Origin: Nocardia elegans NBRC 108235
Lineage (GTDB): Bacteria > Actinomycetota > Actinomycetes > Mycobacteriales > Mycobacteriaceae
Assembly (NCBI RefSeq): GCF_001612845.1
Contig: NZ_BDBF01000005.1
Span: 45,493 to 109,492, forward strand
Reading direction: 5' to 3'
Length of the DNA stretch: 64,000 nt
Of this stretch, positions 29,659 through 38,350 are shown in pieces. The notes beneath the pieces were generated by a model. The model searched no databases. It was not told the DNA's origin and worked only from the letters and a program-made list of their open reading frames with translations. Each line of letters opens with the position of its first letter. The stretch's first letter is position 1. The position numbers were made by a program, and so were the translations under genes.

Positions 29659-30336
29659 GTGCATTCCGTACTCGGTGAAAAAGTCAGGATGCCGGTCGAG
29701 ATCCGCGACGCCGACGCCTGTGCGGCGACATTTCTCGTCGACGCGGCGGCGGCCCGGGAGATCGTGGCGCCGACCGGACTCGAACCACTCACGGTCGCCG
29801 GACGCGGGGTGTGCTCGCTGGTCTTCGTGCGCTACGTGGACGGCGACCTCGGTCCCTATCACGAATTCGGCCTCACCCTCATGGTGCGCGGCCGGGACAA
29901 GGACCTCGGCGTCTACATTCCCTGGCTGCCGGTGAACCAGACCTTCACCTGCGCCGCCGGCCGCGAGATCTGGGGCTTTCCCAAGGAGATCGCCGATATC
30001 CGGATCACGCCGGTGCGTCGCGGCAAGCGCTGCGAGGTGCGCATCGACGACCGTCTGGTGGTGGCGATGGAGGTCGCCGGTGGCGTGCCGTCGCCGGGCG
30101 GAATGGGTGGTGCGTCGATCGCCGCCTACACCCATATGGACGGCGTCCTGCGCCGCACCCCGTGGGTGATGAATCCGTCGCAGGTGCGAATGGGTTTGGG
30201 CGGCACCAGGATCGAGCTGGGCGATCACCCCGTGGCGGACCGGATGCGAGCGCTGGGCCTGCCCAAGCGTGCCCTGTTCAGCAGCCGGATCGGACTGCTG
30301 CGCATGACTTTCGAAGACGCGGTGGAGGTTCGATGA
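29659..30336 (+). CDS. Acetoacetate decarboxylase-family protein
   Basis: A 225-aa ADC-fold protein. The Schiff-base lysine region is REIWGFPKEIADI (lysine about residue 110), as in acetoacetate decarboxylase; other members act as decarboxylases, aldolase-dehydratases or tautomerases. GTG 29659 is chosen because GGAGG at 29645-29649 is 9 nt before it but abuts ATG 29650. The gene overlaps the next SDR gene by 4 nt and follows a KstR-type box. Confidence 0.82.
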   Translation: MHSVLGEKVRMPVEIRDADACAATFLVDAAAAREIVAPTGLEPLTVAGRGVCSLVFVRYVDGDLGPYHEFGLTLMVRGRDKDLGVYIPWLPVNQTFTCAAGREIWGFPKEIADIRITPVRRGKRCEVRIDDRLVVAMEVAGGVPSPGGMGGASIAAYTHMDGVLRRTPWVMNPSQVRMGLGGTRIELGDHPVADRMRALGLPKRALFSSRIGLLRMTFEDAVEVR

Positions 30337-31100
30337 GCAAGACAGCACTGGTGACCGGTGCCGCCAGCGGCATGGGACGCATGGCGGCCCAGCGACTGGC
30401 GGCGGGCGGCTATCGGGTGGCCGCACTCGATATCAACGAGACCGGCCTGGCCGAAACCGCGCGCCGATCCCCGAATATGAGCACCTACACCTGTGATGTC
30501 GCCGACGAGCAGGCGGTGCGCGCGGTGGTCGACAAGGTCCGCTCGGACCTCGGGCCGATCGAGCACGTGGTGCACGCGGCGGCGCTGTGCCGGGTGGGTT
30601 CGGCTCTGACCCACGATGTTTCGGAGATGCGCCGGGTGATGGACATCAACTACGGCGGGACGATCAATATCTGCCAGGCCATCGTGCCGGAGATGAAGCA
30701 AGCGGGCCGCGGCACGCTGGTGCTGTTCGCCTCGGTGGCGGGCTGGCTGCCCTCGCCGGGCCTGGCCGCCTACTCGGCCTCCAAATTCGCTGTCGTCTGC
30801 TACCACGAAGCACTGGCCCAGGAGTTGAACGGGACCGGGGTGCGGGTGATCTCGATCTGCCCGCCGATCGTGGAAACCCCGCTGCTGGACGGCATTCGGG
30901 CCGCCAACGAGGCAGTGGTAGCCGGTCAGAAGGGCATCACCCCGGACCGGGTGCTCGATGCCGCCGAGCGGGCGGTAGCCGACCCGAAGGCGCCACTGTT
31001 CATCTTCCCCGGTCCGGCCAAGCCGCTGTGGCTGGCACGGCGTTTCGCCCCGAACTTCCTGCGCAAGCAGGTCACTCGGATGGTGAAGCCGGAATTGTGA
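30333..31100 (+). CDS. Short-chain dehydrogenase/reductase
   Basis: A 255-aa classical SDR with all motifs: cofactor loop TGAASGMGRMAAQ (about residues 8-20), the catalytic serine in LFASVAGWLPSPG and YSASK (about 151-155) as active-site Tyr/Lys. It probably oxidises or reduces a hydroxyl/keto group with NAD(P). ATG 30333 overlaps the ADC stop (ATGA), giving translational coupling. It ends the plus-strand operon and converges with the crotonase gene. Confidence 0.9.
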   Translation: MSKTALVTGAASGMGRMAAQRLAAGGYRVAALDINETGLAETARRSPNMSTYTCDVADEQAVRAVVDKVRSDLGPIEHVVHAAALCRVGSALTHDVSEMRRVMDINYGGTINICQAIVPEMKQAGRGTLVLFASVAGWLPSPGLAAYSASKFAVVCYHEALAQELNGTGVRVISICPPIVETPLLDGIRAANEAVVAGQKGITPDRVLDAAERAVADPKAPLFIFPGPAKPLWLARRFAPNFLRKQVTRMVKPEL

Positions 31101-31134
31101 CGGTGCACCCGGCGGACAGCCGGGTGCGGCGGCG

Positions 31135-31956
31135 TCAGCGGCCCTTGAACTCGGGCTTACGGCGTTCGGCGAAGGCGCGCGGGCCCTCCTTGGCGTCCTC
31201 ACTGCGGAAGACGGTGAGGCCGAGCTGCGAGTCGATCTTGAAGGCCTCGTTCTCGTGCATGCCCTCGGTGTCGCGCATGGTCTTCAGGATCGCCTGCACC
31301 GCCAGCGGGCCGTTGGCGTTGATCTTCTCGGCGAGCTCGAGCGCCTTGTCCAGCGCGGTCCCGTCCGGCACCACGTGGCCGATCAGGCCGTACTCCTTGG
31401 CCTCGGCCGCGGTGATGTGGCGGCCGGTGAGCAGGATGTCGGCGGCGACGGTGTAGGGGATCTGCCGGGGCAGTCGCACGGCCGAGCCGCCCATCGGGAA
31501 CAGGCTCCAACGCGCCTCGGACACACCGAATTTCGCGCTCTCGCCGGCGACGCGGATGTCGGTGCCCTGCAGAATCTCGGTTCCGCCGGCGATGGCCGCG
31601 CCCTCGACGGCGGCGATCAGCGGCTTGGTCAGGCGGCGGCCCTTGAGCAGACCCGGAATGTTGGTCGGGTCGAAGGCGCCGCCGGCGCTCATATTCTTGG
31701 CCGGATCCTGTTTGGTCATCGCCTTGAGGTCGGCGCCCGCGCAGAACGCGCCGCCCGCGCCGGTGAGGATGCAGGAGCGGATCTCCGGGTCGTTGTCGAC
31801 GGTGTCCCACGCCTGCACCATCAGGTCGAGCATCTCGGCCGACAGCGCATTGCGGACGGCCGGCCGGTTCATGGTGACGATCAGGGTGGCGCCGCGTCGC
31901 TCCAGCAGCGCATGGGGTTCCGTGTTGCTACCTGTTTCAGTTGCTGCCGTCGTCAT
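31135..31956 (-). CDS. Enoyl-CoA hydratase/isomerase (crotonase family)
   Basis: A 273-aa crotonase-fold protein. Oxyanion-hole segments are [15 protein letters not shown] (about residues 68-82) and [18 protein letters not shown] (about 120-137). The later catalytic segment reads [20 protein letters not shown], where classical hydratases have PE.. glutamates, so isomerase or other crotonase chemistry is also possible. It is divergent from the aldehyde dehydrogenase across a gap holding a KstR-like box. The role is probably beta-oxidation of an acyl-CoA intermediate. Confidence 0.88.
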   Translation of the reverse strand: MTTAATETGSNTEPHALLERRGATLIVTMNRPAVRNALSAEMLDLMVQAWDTVDNDPEIRSCILTGAGGAFCAGADLKAMTKQDPAKNMSAGGAFDPTNIPGLLKGRRLTKPLIAAVEGAAIAGGTEILQGTDIRVAGESAKFGVSEARWSLFPMGGSAVRLPRQIPYTVAADILLTGRHITAAEAKEYGLIGHVVPDGTALDKALELAEKINANGPLAVQAILKTMRDTEGMHENEAFKIDSQLGLTVFRSEDAKEGPRAFAERRKPEFKGR

Positions 31957-32027
31957 CGCCGACCCACTTTCCTCATGGTATTACTCGCGTTTTGCGGACG
32001 AAGTTACCCCGCAACGTTGTACAGAAC

Positions 32028-32041
32028 AATAACGTGTTCTA
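32028..32041. promoter_or_regulatory. KstR-like box between the crotonase and aldehyde dehydrogenase genes
   Basis: AATAACGTGTTCTA matches AACnnGTTnnA; only the first position of the 14-bp consensus differs. It lies 71 bp from the crotonase start and 51 bp from the aldehyde dehydrogenase start, placed to control both. Confidence 0.5.
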
Positions 32042-32092
32042 GTTTGAATGATGGTGACCGCCGTCACGGGCGGCAAGTTATGGAGATCGCTG

Positions 32093-33715
32093 ATGGAGAC
32101 AACCACGCACAGCGGTGCGGACGCGACCTCGCGCGGCGGCGCGAGCACGTTGCCGCCGCGGATCACGAAGGCGCTGATCGACCGCCTCACCGGGCTGATC
32201 ACCGCGGGCGCCGCGGGGGAGAAGCGCGAACCCTACGACATGATCGAGGTGTACACCGGCGCGGTCGTCGGTGAGCTGCCGCAGTCCTCGCCCGAGGACG
32301 TCGCCGCGGCGGCCGACAAGGCTCGGGCGGCGCAGCGAGAATGGGCGAACTGGCCGGTCAAGCGCCGGCTGCAGGTCTTCGAGAAGGCCCATGAGCTGAT
32401 TCTCTCCGAACTCGACACCATCGCGGACCTGATTCAGATCGGTTGCGGCAAGACCCGCCGGATGGCCATCGAGGAATCGTGCGATCCGGTGATGGTGATC
32501 AGCCACTACCTCAAACATGCCGAGCGGATCCTGAAACCGATCCGGCGTGGCGGCGCGATGCCCATCATCTCCACCTCCACCGAACAGCATCGGCCCAAGG
32601 GCGTCGTCGCGGTGATCGCGCCGTGGAACTTCCCCTTCGCGATCTCGATCTCCGATTCGATTCCGGCCCTCATCGCCGGCAACGGCGTGGTGATCAAACC
32701 GGACAACAAGACCGCGCTGTGCACGCTCTACGGCGTCGAACTGCTGCGCAAGGCGGGGCTGCCGCGCGATCTGATCCAGGTCGTCTGCGGTACCGGACCC
32801 GACGTCGGCCCCACCTTGATCGACCACAGCGATTTCGTGATGTTCACCGGTTCCACCGCGACCGGTCGCACCATCGGCGAGCGCGCGGGCCGCAACCTCA
32901 TCAGCTGCAGCCTCGAACTCGGCGGCAAGAATCCGATGATCGTGCTCGAGGACGCCGACCTCGACGAGGTCATTCCGGGTGCGATCTTCGCGGTGTACGG
33001 CAACTCCGGCCAGGCGTGTATGCATATCGAGCGCATCTACGTGCACGATCGCATCCACGACGAGTTCGTGCGCCGATTCGTCGCCGCGGCAGAGGAATTG
33101 GGGTCGAAGGCGGGTGCCTCCTACACCGCCGACCCGGAATTCGGCTCGCTGGTGTCGGTCGATCACATGCGGAGGGTGGCCTCGCACGTCGACGACGCCG
33201 TCGCGAAGGGCGCGACCGTACTGACCGGCGGCAAGGCCCGCCCGGACATCGGCCCGGCCTTCTACGAGCCGACCGTGCTGACCGGTGTGACCCCCGAGAT
33301 GGAGCACGCGACCGTCGAGACCTTCGGCCCGGTCGTCACCATCTACCGCTACACCGACGAGAACGAGGCCGTCCGGCAGGCCAATGCCACCACCTACGGT
33401 CTCAACGCCAGCATCTGGAGTTCGGATCTCGCTCGTGCGGAGAAGCTCGCCGACCGGCTCGAGGCGGGCAACGTCAACGTCAACGACGGCTTCGTCGCGA
33501 CCTATTCGGCGAAGATGACGCCCTCGGGCGGCGTCAAACAGTCCGGCGTGGGCACCCGGCACGGCGACGCGGGCCTGCTCAAGTACACCGATACGGTCAA
33601 CGTCGGCGTGCAGAAGAAGCAGGTGCTCTCAGCCCGGGCGGGTATGCCGTTCGAAAAGCAGCTCAAGAGCACGCTCATCACGTTGCGTCTGAGCCGCCGG
33701 CTGCGCATCCGCTGA
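32093..33715 (+). CDS. Aldehyde dehydrogenase (succinate-semialdehyde dehydrogenase type)
   Basis: A 540-aa NAD(P)-dependent aldehyde dehydrogenase. The catalytic glutamate is in SLELGGKNPMIV (about residue 266) and the cysteine in GNSGQACMHIERI (about 307); the N-terminal cofactor region APWNFPF is near 179. The closest annotated group is GabD2-type succinate-semialdehyde dehydrogenase, which often carries SN-GQ-C-serving motifs like this, but the KstR-like box suggests a lipid or steroid aldehyde instead. ATG 32093 is the start best fitting the family length. Confidence 0.9.
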   Translation: METTTHSGADATSRGGASTLPPRITKALIDRLTGLITAGAAGEKREPYDMIEVYTGAVVGELPQSSPEDVAAAADKARAAQREWANWPVKRRLQVFEKAHELILSELDTIADLIQIGCGKTRRMAIEESCDPVMVISHYLKHAERILKPIRRGGAMPIISTSTEQHRPKGVVAVIAPWNFPFAISISDSIPALIAGNGVVIKPDNKTALCTLYGVELLRKAGLPRDLIQVVCGTGPDVGPTLIDHSDFVMFTGSTATGRTIGERAGRNLISCSLELGGKNPMIVLEDADLDEVIPGAIFAVYGNSGQACMHIERIYVHDRIHDEFVRRFVAAAEELGSKAGASYTADPEFGSLVSVDHMRRVASHVDDAVAKGATVLTGGKARPDIGPAFYEPTVLTGVTPEMEHATVETFGPVVTIYRYTDENEAVRQANATTYGLNASIWSSDLARAEKLADRLEAGNVNVNDGFVATYSAKMTPSGGVKQSGVGTRHGDAGLLKYTDTVNVGVQKKQVLSARAGMPFEKQLKSTLITLRLSRRLRIR

Positions 33716-33742
33716 CGGGTCGATGCCGTCGATCTCCACGGA

Positions 33743-33777
33743 AAGGGCCCGTTCGTCCCCCTGACGAACGGGCCCTT
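33743..33777. terminator. Bidirectional terminator between convergent genes
   Basis: AAGGGCCCGTTCGT and its exact inverted copy ACGAACGGGCCCTT are separated by 7 nt. The hairpin lies 28 nt after the aldehyde dehydrogenase stop and 45 nt past the end of the convergent lipase gene. Confidence 0.7.
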
Positions 33778-33821
33778 CCCATCACCCGGCACCACGCTGT
33801 GCCGGCAGCTCTGCGCGCGGC

Positions 33822-35222
33822 CTACTTCACGCCGATCGGCTTACCGAAGAACGAGGCGAAGGTTTCGCCGAAGGTCGAGGCCAGCATCTGGAAACCGTTG
33901 GGGTCCAGCAACAACCAGCCCGCATCTGCGGTGTGACAGCCCGGCTGCGCGGGTACGCCGTCGAGACGGTCGCGCAACCACAGCATCGCCGGGCCGCCGC
34001 CGGAGATCTCGGTGGCGACATGTTCGGCGAAGTGTTCACGGGTGTATTGCACTGTGGCGGAGGGGTTTCGGCAGTAGGTGTCGACGAGGTTGTTCACCTG
34101 GCCGACCGGGATGATCTCGTCCGGGTTGCCCTGCCAGATGTACATCGGCATATCCGGCACCGACTTGCCCATGCGGGTTTCGTCCAGTACGTCGGCGACC
34201 GCGGGCTGCTGGAGCGGATCGCCAGGAACCCGCAACATTCCTTCGAGATTCAGAAACGGCAGCAGCGAGCTGACGTACTGCACGCACAATTCGCTCTGAA
34301 TCGTGGTCAGCCCCTTGCCCAATGGGTCCATATGCTCGTCGACGAAACGCGCGAATTCGGGGTATTCGCGGGTCAGACCCATCACTGCGGCCAGTACCAG
34401 CCCCGAGGTCGCCTGTCCGTTGGCCACCTTCAGCGTCATGCCGAGATCGGCCGGAACCCCGCCCTCGGCCGCGCCGACGATATTCAGCTCCGGTGCGTAG
34501 GTGCTCTTCAGTTCGGCCGCGTGACCGGTCGCGATCGCACCGCCGGAGTAGCCGTAGAGGCCGATCCTGGTCTGCGGGCTCAACCGCATCGGCTCGAAAT
34601 CTCGGGCCGCGCGAACGCCGTCGAGGGTGATCCGGCCGGCGAGCGGGCCCGCGGCATAGGCGTTGTTCGGCCCCTCGTGATCGGGAATCACCACCGCCCA
34701 GCCCTGCTGCAAAGCGCCCTGGGCGATCACGAATTCGGCCGGGGCCACGATCTGGCCCAGGAACGGACCGGCCGAGAAATGCTGGATCGCGTAGGAGGGC
34801 GCGCAGTAGCCGGCGAGGGAATCCTCGGCGATCTGCATCGAGACCAGTTTGTCCGGTGCCGAACCGCGTGGTTTCAGAACCGTCGCAACCGCCGGGATCG
34901 GTTGGTCGCGACTGTCGTTCGATCGGTACGAGATCTGCCACGCGTCGACGTTGACCGGGATCAGCCCGAGGTTGGCCACCCGCACCTGCCGCGCGGCGAT
35001 GATCTCGCCGGGCTGCTTCGCCGCGACGATCTCCGGGGCCGGGTGGTAGAAGCCCGGGTCCAGCTCGGGCGGTAGCGGAACCGGGGCCGCGGGTGCGACC
35101 GGCGCGGGTTCGGCGCCGGCGTGCGGCGGATGAGCCACCACTGCGGCCAGAGCGGTCAATGCCGCCGCAGCGGCGAGGGCACAGGTCGTCCGGCGGATGC
35201 GGCGCGTCCAGGATTCGGTCAC
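33822..35222 (-). CDS. Secreted lipase (secretory lipase/LIP family)
   Basis: A 466-aa exported alpha/beta-hydrolase. The signal peptide is basic (TRRIRRTTCALAAAAALTAL) with cleavage near ADAGAEP-like AHAGAEP (about residue 36). The nucleophile elbow is IGLYGYSGGAIATGH (serine about 198), and the late ADNEIIPV-like NPDEIIPVGQVN (about 374) and EHFAEHV (about 400) supply Asp and His. The LIP family hydrolyses triacylglycerols or wax/diester lipids outside the cell. GTG 35222 has AAGGAG 8 nt upstream, and a palindromic operator lies just before it. Confidence 0.87.
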   Translation of the reverse strand: MTESWTRRIRRTTCALAAAAALTALAAVVAHPPHAGAEPAPVAPAAPVPLPPELDPGFYHPAPEIVAAKQPGEIIAARQVRVANLGLIPVNVDAWQISYRSNDSRDQPIPAVATVLKPRGSAPDKLVSMQIAEDSLAGYCAPSYAIQHFSAGPFLGQIVAPAEFVIAQGALQQGWAVVIPDHEGPNNAYAAGPLAGRITLDGVRAARDFEPMRLSPQTRIGLYGYSGGAIATGHAAELKSTYAPELNIVGAAEGGVPADLGMTLKVANGQATSGLVLAAVMGLTREYPEFARFVDEHMDPLGKGLTTIQSELCVQYVSSLLPFLNLEGMLRVPGDPLQQPAVADVLDETRMGKSVPDMPMYIWQGNPDEIIPVGQVNNLVDTYCRNPSATVQYTREHFAEHVATEISGGGPAMLWLRDRLDGVPAQPGCHTADAGWLLLDPNGFQMLASTFGETFASFFGKPIGVK

Positions 35223-35240
35223 ACTCGGCTCCTTTGCTAA

Positions 35241-35262
35241 TGCGAGACTGCTCCGTCTCACA
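35241..35262. promoter_or_regulatory. Palindromic operator candidate upstream of the lipase
   Basis: On the + strand TGCGAGAC and GTCTCACA form arms (one mismatch) spaced 6 bp. The site is 19 bp from the lipase start, a likely repressor site; the regulator is unknown. Confidence 0.4.
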
Positions 35263-35361
35263 TATGCAGCGAACTATGGCACAGGTGTGATCGCCGTCGC
35301 AAGAATGTCGCACGCCGGCCGGCGATGCGCGGCTCGAGAGGTGCGGTCGAATGTGCTGTGG

Positions 35362-36468
35362 CTAGGCCGATTCTTCGGTCGGCGCGGTCGCCCAGCGCTC
35401 GTCCACCTTCGCCAGCCGCCAGTAGGCGATCGCGACTACCCAGGCGAGGACGAATAATCCGACGATCGCGAATCCCGCGTTGTTGAGGTCGATACCGGCG
35501 ATCCACTCTCCGACCGGGCCGCCGAAGCCGGTGTCGTCGTGCAGCACCTTGATCAGCTCGATCGAGCCGATGAACAGGGCCACCGCGATCGACAGGCCGG
35601 TGATGGCCAGGTTGTAGAAGATCTTGCGCACCGGATCGGAGAACGCCCAGTCGTAGGCGACGTTCATGAACAGGCCGTCGATCGTGTCCATCACGCTCAT
35701 CCCCGCCGCGAACAGCAACGGCAGCACCACGATCGCGTACCAGGGCAGTCCCGCCGCCGCGCCGGACCCGGCCAGCGCGAGCAGCGCCACCTCGGTCGCG
35801 GTGTCGAAACCCAGGCCGAACAGCACGCCGACCGGATAGACGTGCACCGGCCGCCCCACCATCCGCATCACCGGCGCCAGCAGGCGTGCCAGGAATCCGC
35901 GCGAATCGAGCGCCGCCTCCAGTTCCGCGCGATCGTATTCGCCGCTGTGGCGCAGACGGCGGAACACCCGCCAGATACCGATCAGCGCAACCACATTGAG
36001 CAAACCGATCAGATACAGGAACGATCCGGAGGCCACGGTCGAGATGGTGCCCAGCGTTTTGCGGGTCGACGAGTCCTCGTCGACCAGGGTGCCCACCACG
36101 TGCGCACCCGCCACCACCAGCGCGGCGAGGACGAACACGATCGTGGAATGCCCCATCGCGAACCAGAATCCGACCGATTTGGGGCGTTTGCCGTCGCTCA
36201 TCAGCTTGCGCGTGGTGTTGTCGATGGCGGCGATGTGGTCGGCGTCGAAGGCGTGGCGCAGCCCGAAGGTGTAGGCCGTGATGCCCAGTCCGATGCCGAA
36301 GACCTCCGTGCCGATGCGATAACCGTGCGGGGCGATCGCGCCGAACAGCAGGCCGAATCCGATCAGATGCATCAACGCGACCACACCGAGCAGCACCGCC
36401 GCTTCCAGCCAGTCACGCCGGGACCAGTCCCGCAGCACATCGCGAAGCAGGCGACGACGAGTGGACAT
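35362..36468 (-). CDS. Nickel/cobalt transporter, NiCoT family
   Basis: A 368-aa inner-membrane permease with about eight hydrophobic segments. The family signature RHAFDADHIAAIDNTTR (about residues 72-88) contains the HX4DH metal motif, and later NiCoT motifs FAMGHSTIVFVLA (about 103-115) and LFGLGFDTATEVALLAL (about 220) are present. It takes up Ni2+ or Co2+ using the membrane potential. A cobalamin riboswitch upstream points to cobalt for B12 synthesis. ATG 36468 (MSTRRRL) is the supported start. Confidence 0.92.
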   Translation of the reverse strand: MSTRRRLLRDVLRDWSRRDWLEAAVLLGVVALMHLIGFGLLFGAIAPHGYRIGTEVFGIGLGITAYTFGLRHAFDADHIAAIDNTTRKLMSDGKRPKSVGFWFAMGHSTIVFVLAALVVAGAHVVGTLVDEDSSTRKTLGTISTVASGSFLYLIGLLNVVALIGIWRVFRRLRHSGEYDRAELEAALDSRGFLARLLAPVMRMVGRPVHVYPVGVLFGLGFDTATEVALLALAGSGAAAGLPWYAIVVLPLLFAAGMSVMDTIDGLFMNVAYDWAFSDPVRKIFYNLAITGLSIAVALFIGSIELIKVLHDDTGFGGPVGEWIAGIDLNNAGFAIVGLFVLAWVVAIAYWRLAKVDERWATAPTEESA

Positions 36469-36510
36469 GTGCCACAACCCTTCTGGGGAACCCGCGTCCC
36501 CGTCCGTGCA

Positions 36511-36635
36511 CAGCGACGAAAGGGGTCTGGCTGACAGCATGGGCTGAACACAGTGGCGCGACCGCACCGGATTGGCACCGGTTTCCCGTTCCCATCGCGA
36601 GAACTCTGCGGACTATACCAACGGACCGCATCCGT
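36511..36635 (-). ncRNA. Cobalamin riboswitch
   Basis: On the minus strand the leader contains GGTGCCAATCCGGTGCGG (about 36578-36561) followed by CGCCACTGTG, which is the conserved core of the AdoCbl riboswitch, with an upstream GATGGGAACGGGAAACC and a downstream AGCCAGACCCC arm. It ends about 40 nt before the transporter start, so it can control translation or termination. The 5' boundary is approximate. Confidence 0.8.
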
Positions 36636-36832
36636 GCGGCCACGGTCTGCGCAGGTCGCAACGAGGGCGGCGACAGGGTTCCCGATCGATGAAATGTCGG
36701 GTATGCCCCCGTGCCCGGGAATTAGAGGAGGCTCGGCGTAACACAGTCTGTCGTGCGACGACTGTGTGTGGATACCAGTTCCGCAGGGTCAGCGTTTCAG
36801 CATGCCGTTTCAGCAATGTCAGGGGAGCCTTC

Positions 36833-37135
36833 ATGTCGCAGTCTTCTGCCGCGTACCCGAGTATGGTGCCGGTAACGGCAAGGACAACTTCGAAGTCGTA
36901 TATCGACGCACTGCCGTCCGGTTCGTATGTGGCGATCGCGCATTTCTACGATCCGGAGGAATCCGGTCCGAGCGAACTCGCCCGCAAGATGGTCGAACCG
37001 GGGCTCGTGCTGTGCGACGACTGGTGGCCGGACGGCCCGCGACTCACACCGCTGTCGGATGTGCGCCGCTGCATCGTGGGCGGAGTCGGCCGCAAGCGGT
37101 GGCTCAGTACGCCCGCGCCGGCGCGCTCGGGGTGA
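36833..37135 (+). pseudogene. Remnant of a DUF574-type SAM-dependent methyltransferase
   Basis: A 100-aa open frame that matches only the end of the family: YIDALPSGSYVAIAHF (about residues 24-39) and, directly after a short link, VEPGLVLCDDWWPDGPRLTP and RRCIVGGVGRKRW. Family members are about 260-280 aa; the N-terminal two thirds with motif I, and about 40 residues between these two segments, are missing. It has a start and an AGGGGAG site but is probably decayed. Its end overlaps the convergent oxygenase gene by 32 nt. Confidence 0.6.
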
Positions 37136-38108
37136 TGCCGTGATGCCGTTCGGCCACGTCCGGATGGGCCCGGATGCGCGATTTCCAGGCGTTGCGGCCG
37201 TAGGTGTCGAAGATCGGATTGTCCGGGTCGGTGGTGACCCCGCGTGCGGCCGCGGCCAATTCCGGTGGCAGCGGCAGCAGCGGTATCCGGGCATCCAGCG
37301 CCGGATTCAGGAAGTACGGAATGGAGATGCGGTCGGTACCCGGCTCCGGGGCGAGCACGCGGTGGCGGGTGGCACGCAGATAGCCGCCACTGGCCACCTC
37401 GAGCAGCTCGCCGATATTCACGATGAAGGCGCCCGGCAGCGGCGGCGCGTCCACCCATTCGCCGGACGACAGCTCCACCTGCAGGCCGTGCGAATCCGGT
37501 TCCACCAGCAGCAGGGTGAGCACGCCGGAATCCTTGTGCGCGCCCACGCCCTGGGGATTGTCCGGGTTACCGGGGTAACGCACCACCTTGATCAGCGTGG
37601 CCGGCCGGTCCGCGAAGGCCGGATCGAAGAATGCCTCCGACGCGCCCAGGGCCGCGGCCCAGTGCCGTAGCAGGGCACGCCCGACTCGCGCGAGAGATTC
37701 GTCCCAATCACGCAGTGCGGGACGAAGTTCCGGAAGCGCCGTCGGCCAGAGGTTGGGCCCCTGCAGTCGCCAGTACCCCTCCGCCCCGGCGATCGCCTCG
37801 GCCTCCGGCCCGATATCGATCTGCTCGCGCCAGTCGACCAGGCCGTTGGTCAGCTCGCCGCCGAGCCGCGAATAGCCGCGGAACTGCGGACTGCGTAATT
37901 GGCTGATCTCCTGTTTGGCCGCCTCCGGCAGTGCGAAGAACCGCCGGGCCAAGGCGAGCAGTTCGGCGCCGCGCTCGGGCGCGACACCGTGACCGGTGAG
38001 GTAGAAGAACCCGAATTCGTGTGTGGCCGCGCGTAATTCGACACGAAACCGCTGCGGATCGGAATCCGCGCTCGCCAGATCGAGTACCGGGAGTACGCGC
38101 TCGGTCAT
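37104..38108 (-). CDS. 2-oxoglutarate/Fe(II)-dependent oxygenase, isopenicillin N synthase family
   Basis: A 334-aa non-haem iron oxygenase. The DIOX_N segment begins VLPVLDLASA and has GFFYLTGHGV (about residues 33-42). The iron triad is in GVGAHKDSGVLTLLL (His and Asp about 187-189) and ATRHRVL (His about 252); DRISIPYFLNP (about 262-272) supplies the RxS motif that binds 2-oxoglutarate. Length fits the family. Substrate unknown; such proteins often act in secondary metabolism. Start is ATG 38108. Confidence 0.88.
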   Translation of the reverse strand: MTERVLPVLDLASADSDPQRFRVELRAATHEFGFFYLTGHGVAPERGAELLALARRFFALPEAAKQEISQLRSPQFRGYSRLGGELTNGLVDWREQIDIGPEAEAIAGAEGYWRLQGPNLWPTALPELRPALRDWDESLARVGRALLRHWAAALGASEAFFDPAFADRPATLIKVVRYPGNPDNPQGVGAHKDSGVLTLLLVEPDSHGLQVELSSGEWVDAPPLPGAFIVNIGELLEVASGGYLRATRHRVLAPEPGTDRISIPYFLNPALDARIPLLPLPPELAAAARGVTTDPDNPIFDTYGRNAWKSRIRAHPDVAERHHGITPSAPARAY

Positions 38109-38350
38109 CGCACATCCTTATCCTCGGGGTCATCGCCAGATCTACCGCATTCGCACCGGTGTCCGAAAGGGTTCGACTCGGACGGAATTCAATTGTTCCG
38201 CAGGGGTGTACTCGAGGTGATCGACGCGTATTTCCGGCAACCGAATCGTCGTGATTCAAAGGGGAGGCTCGGTAATTCACAACACCTAGGCTCGGCCGAG
38301 CCGACGCGCACCACCGTGCCGTCGTGCGCAGTGTCGAGAGGAATTACCTG

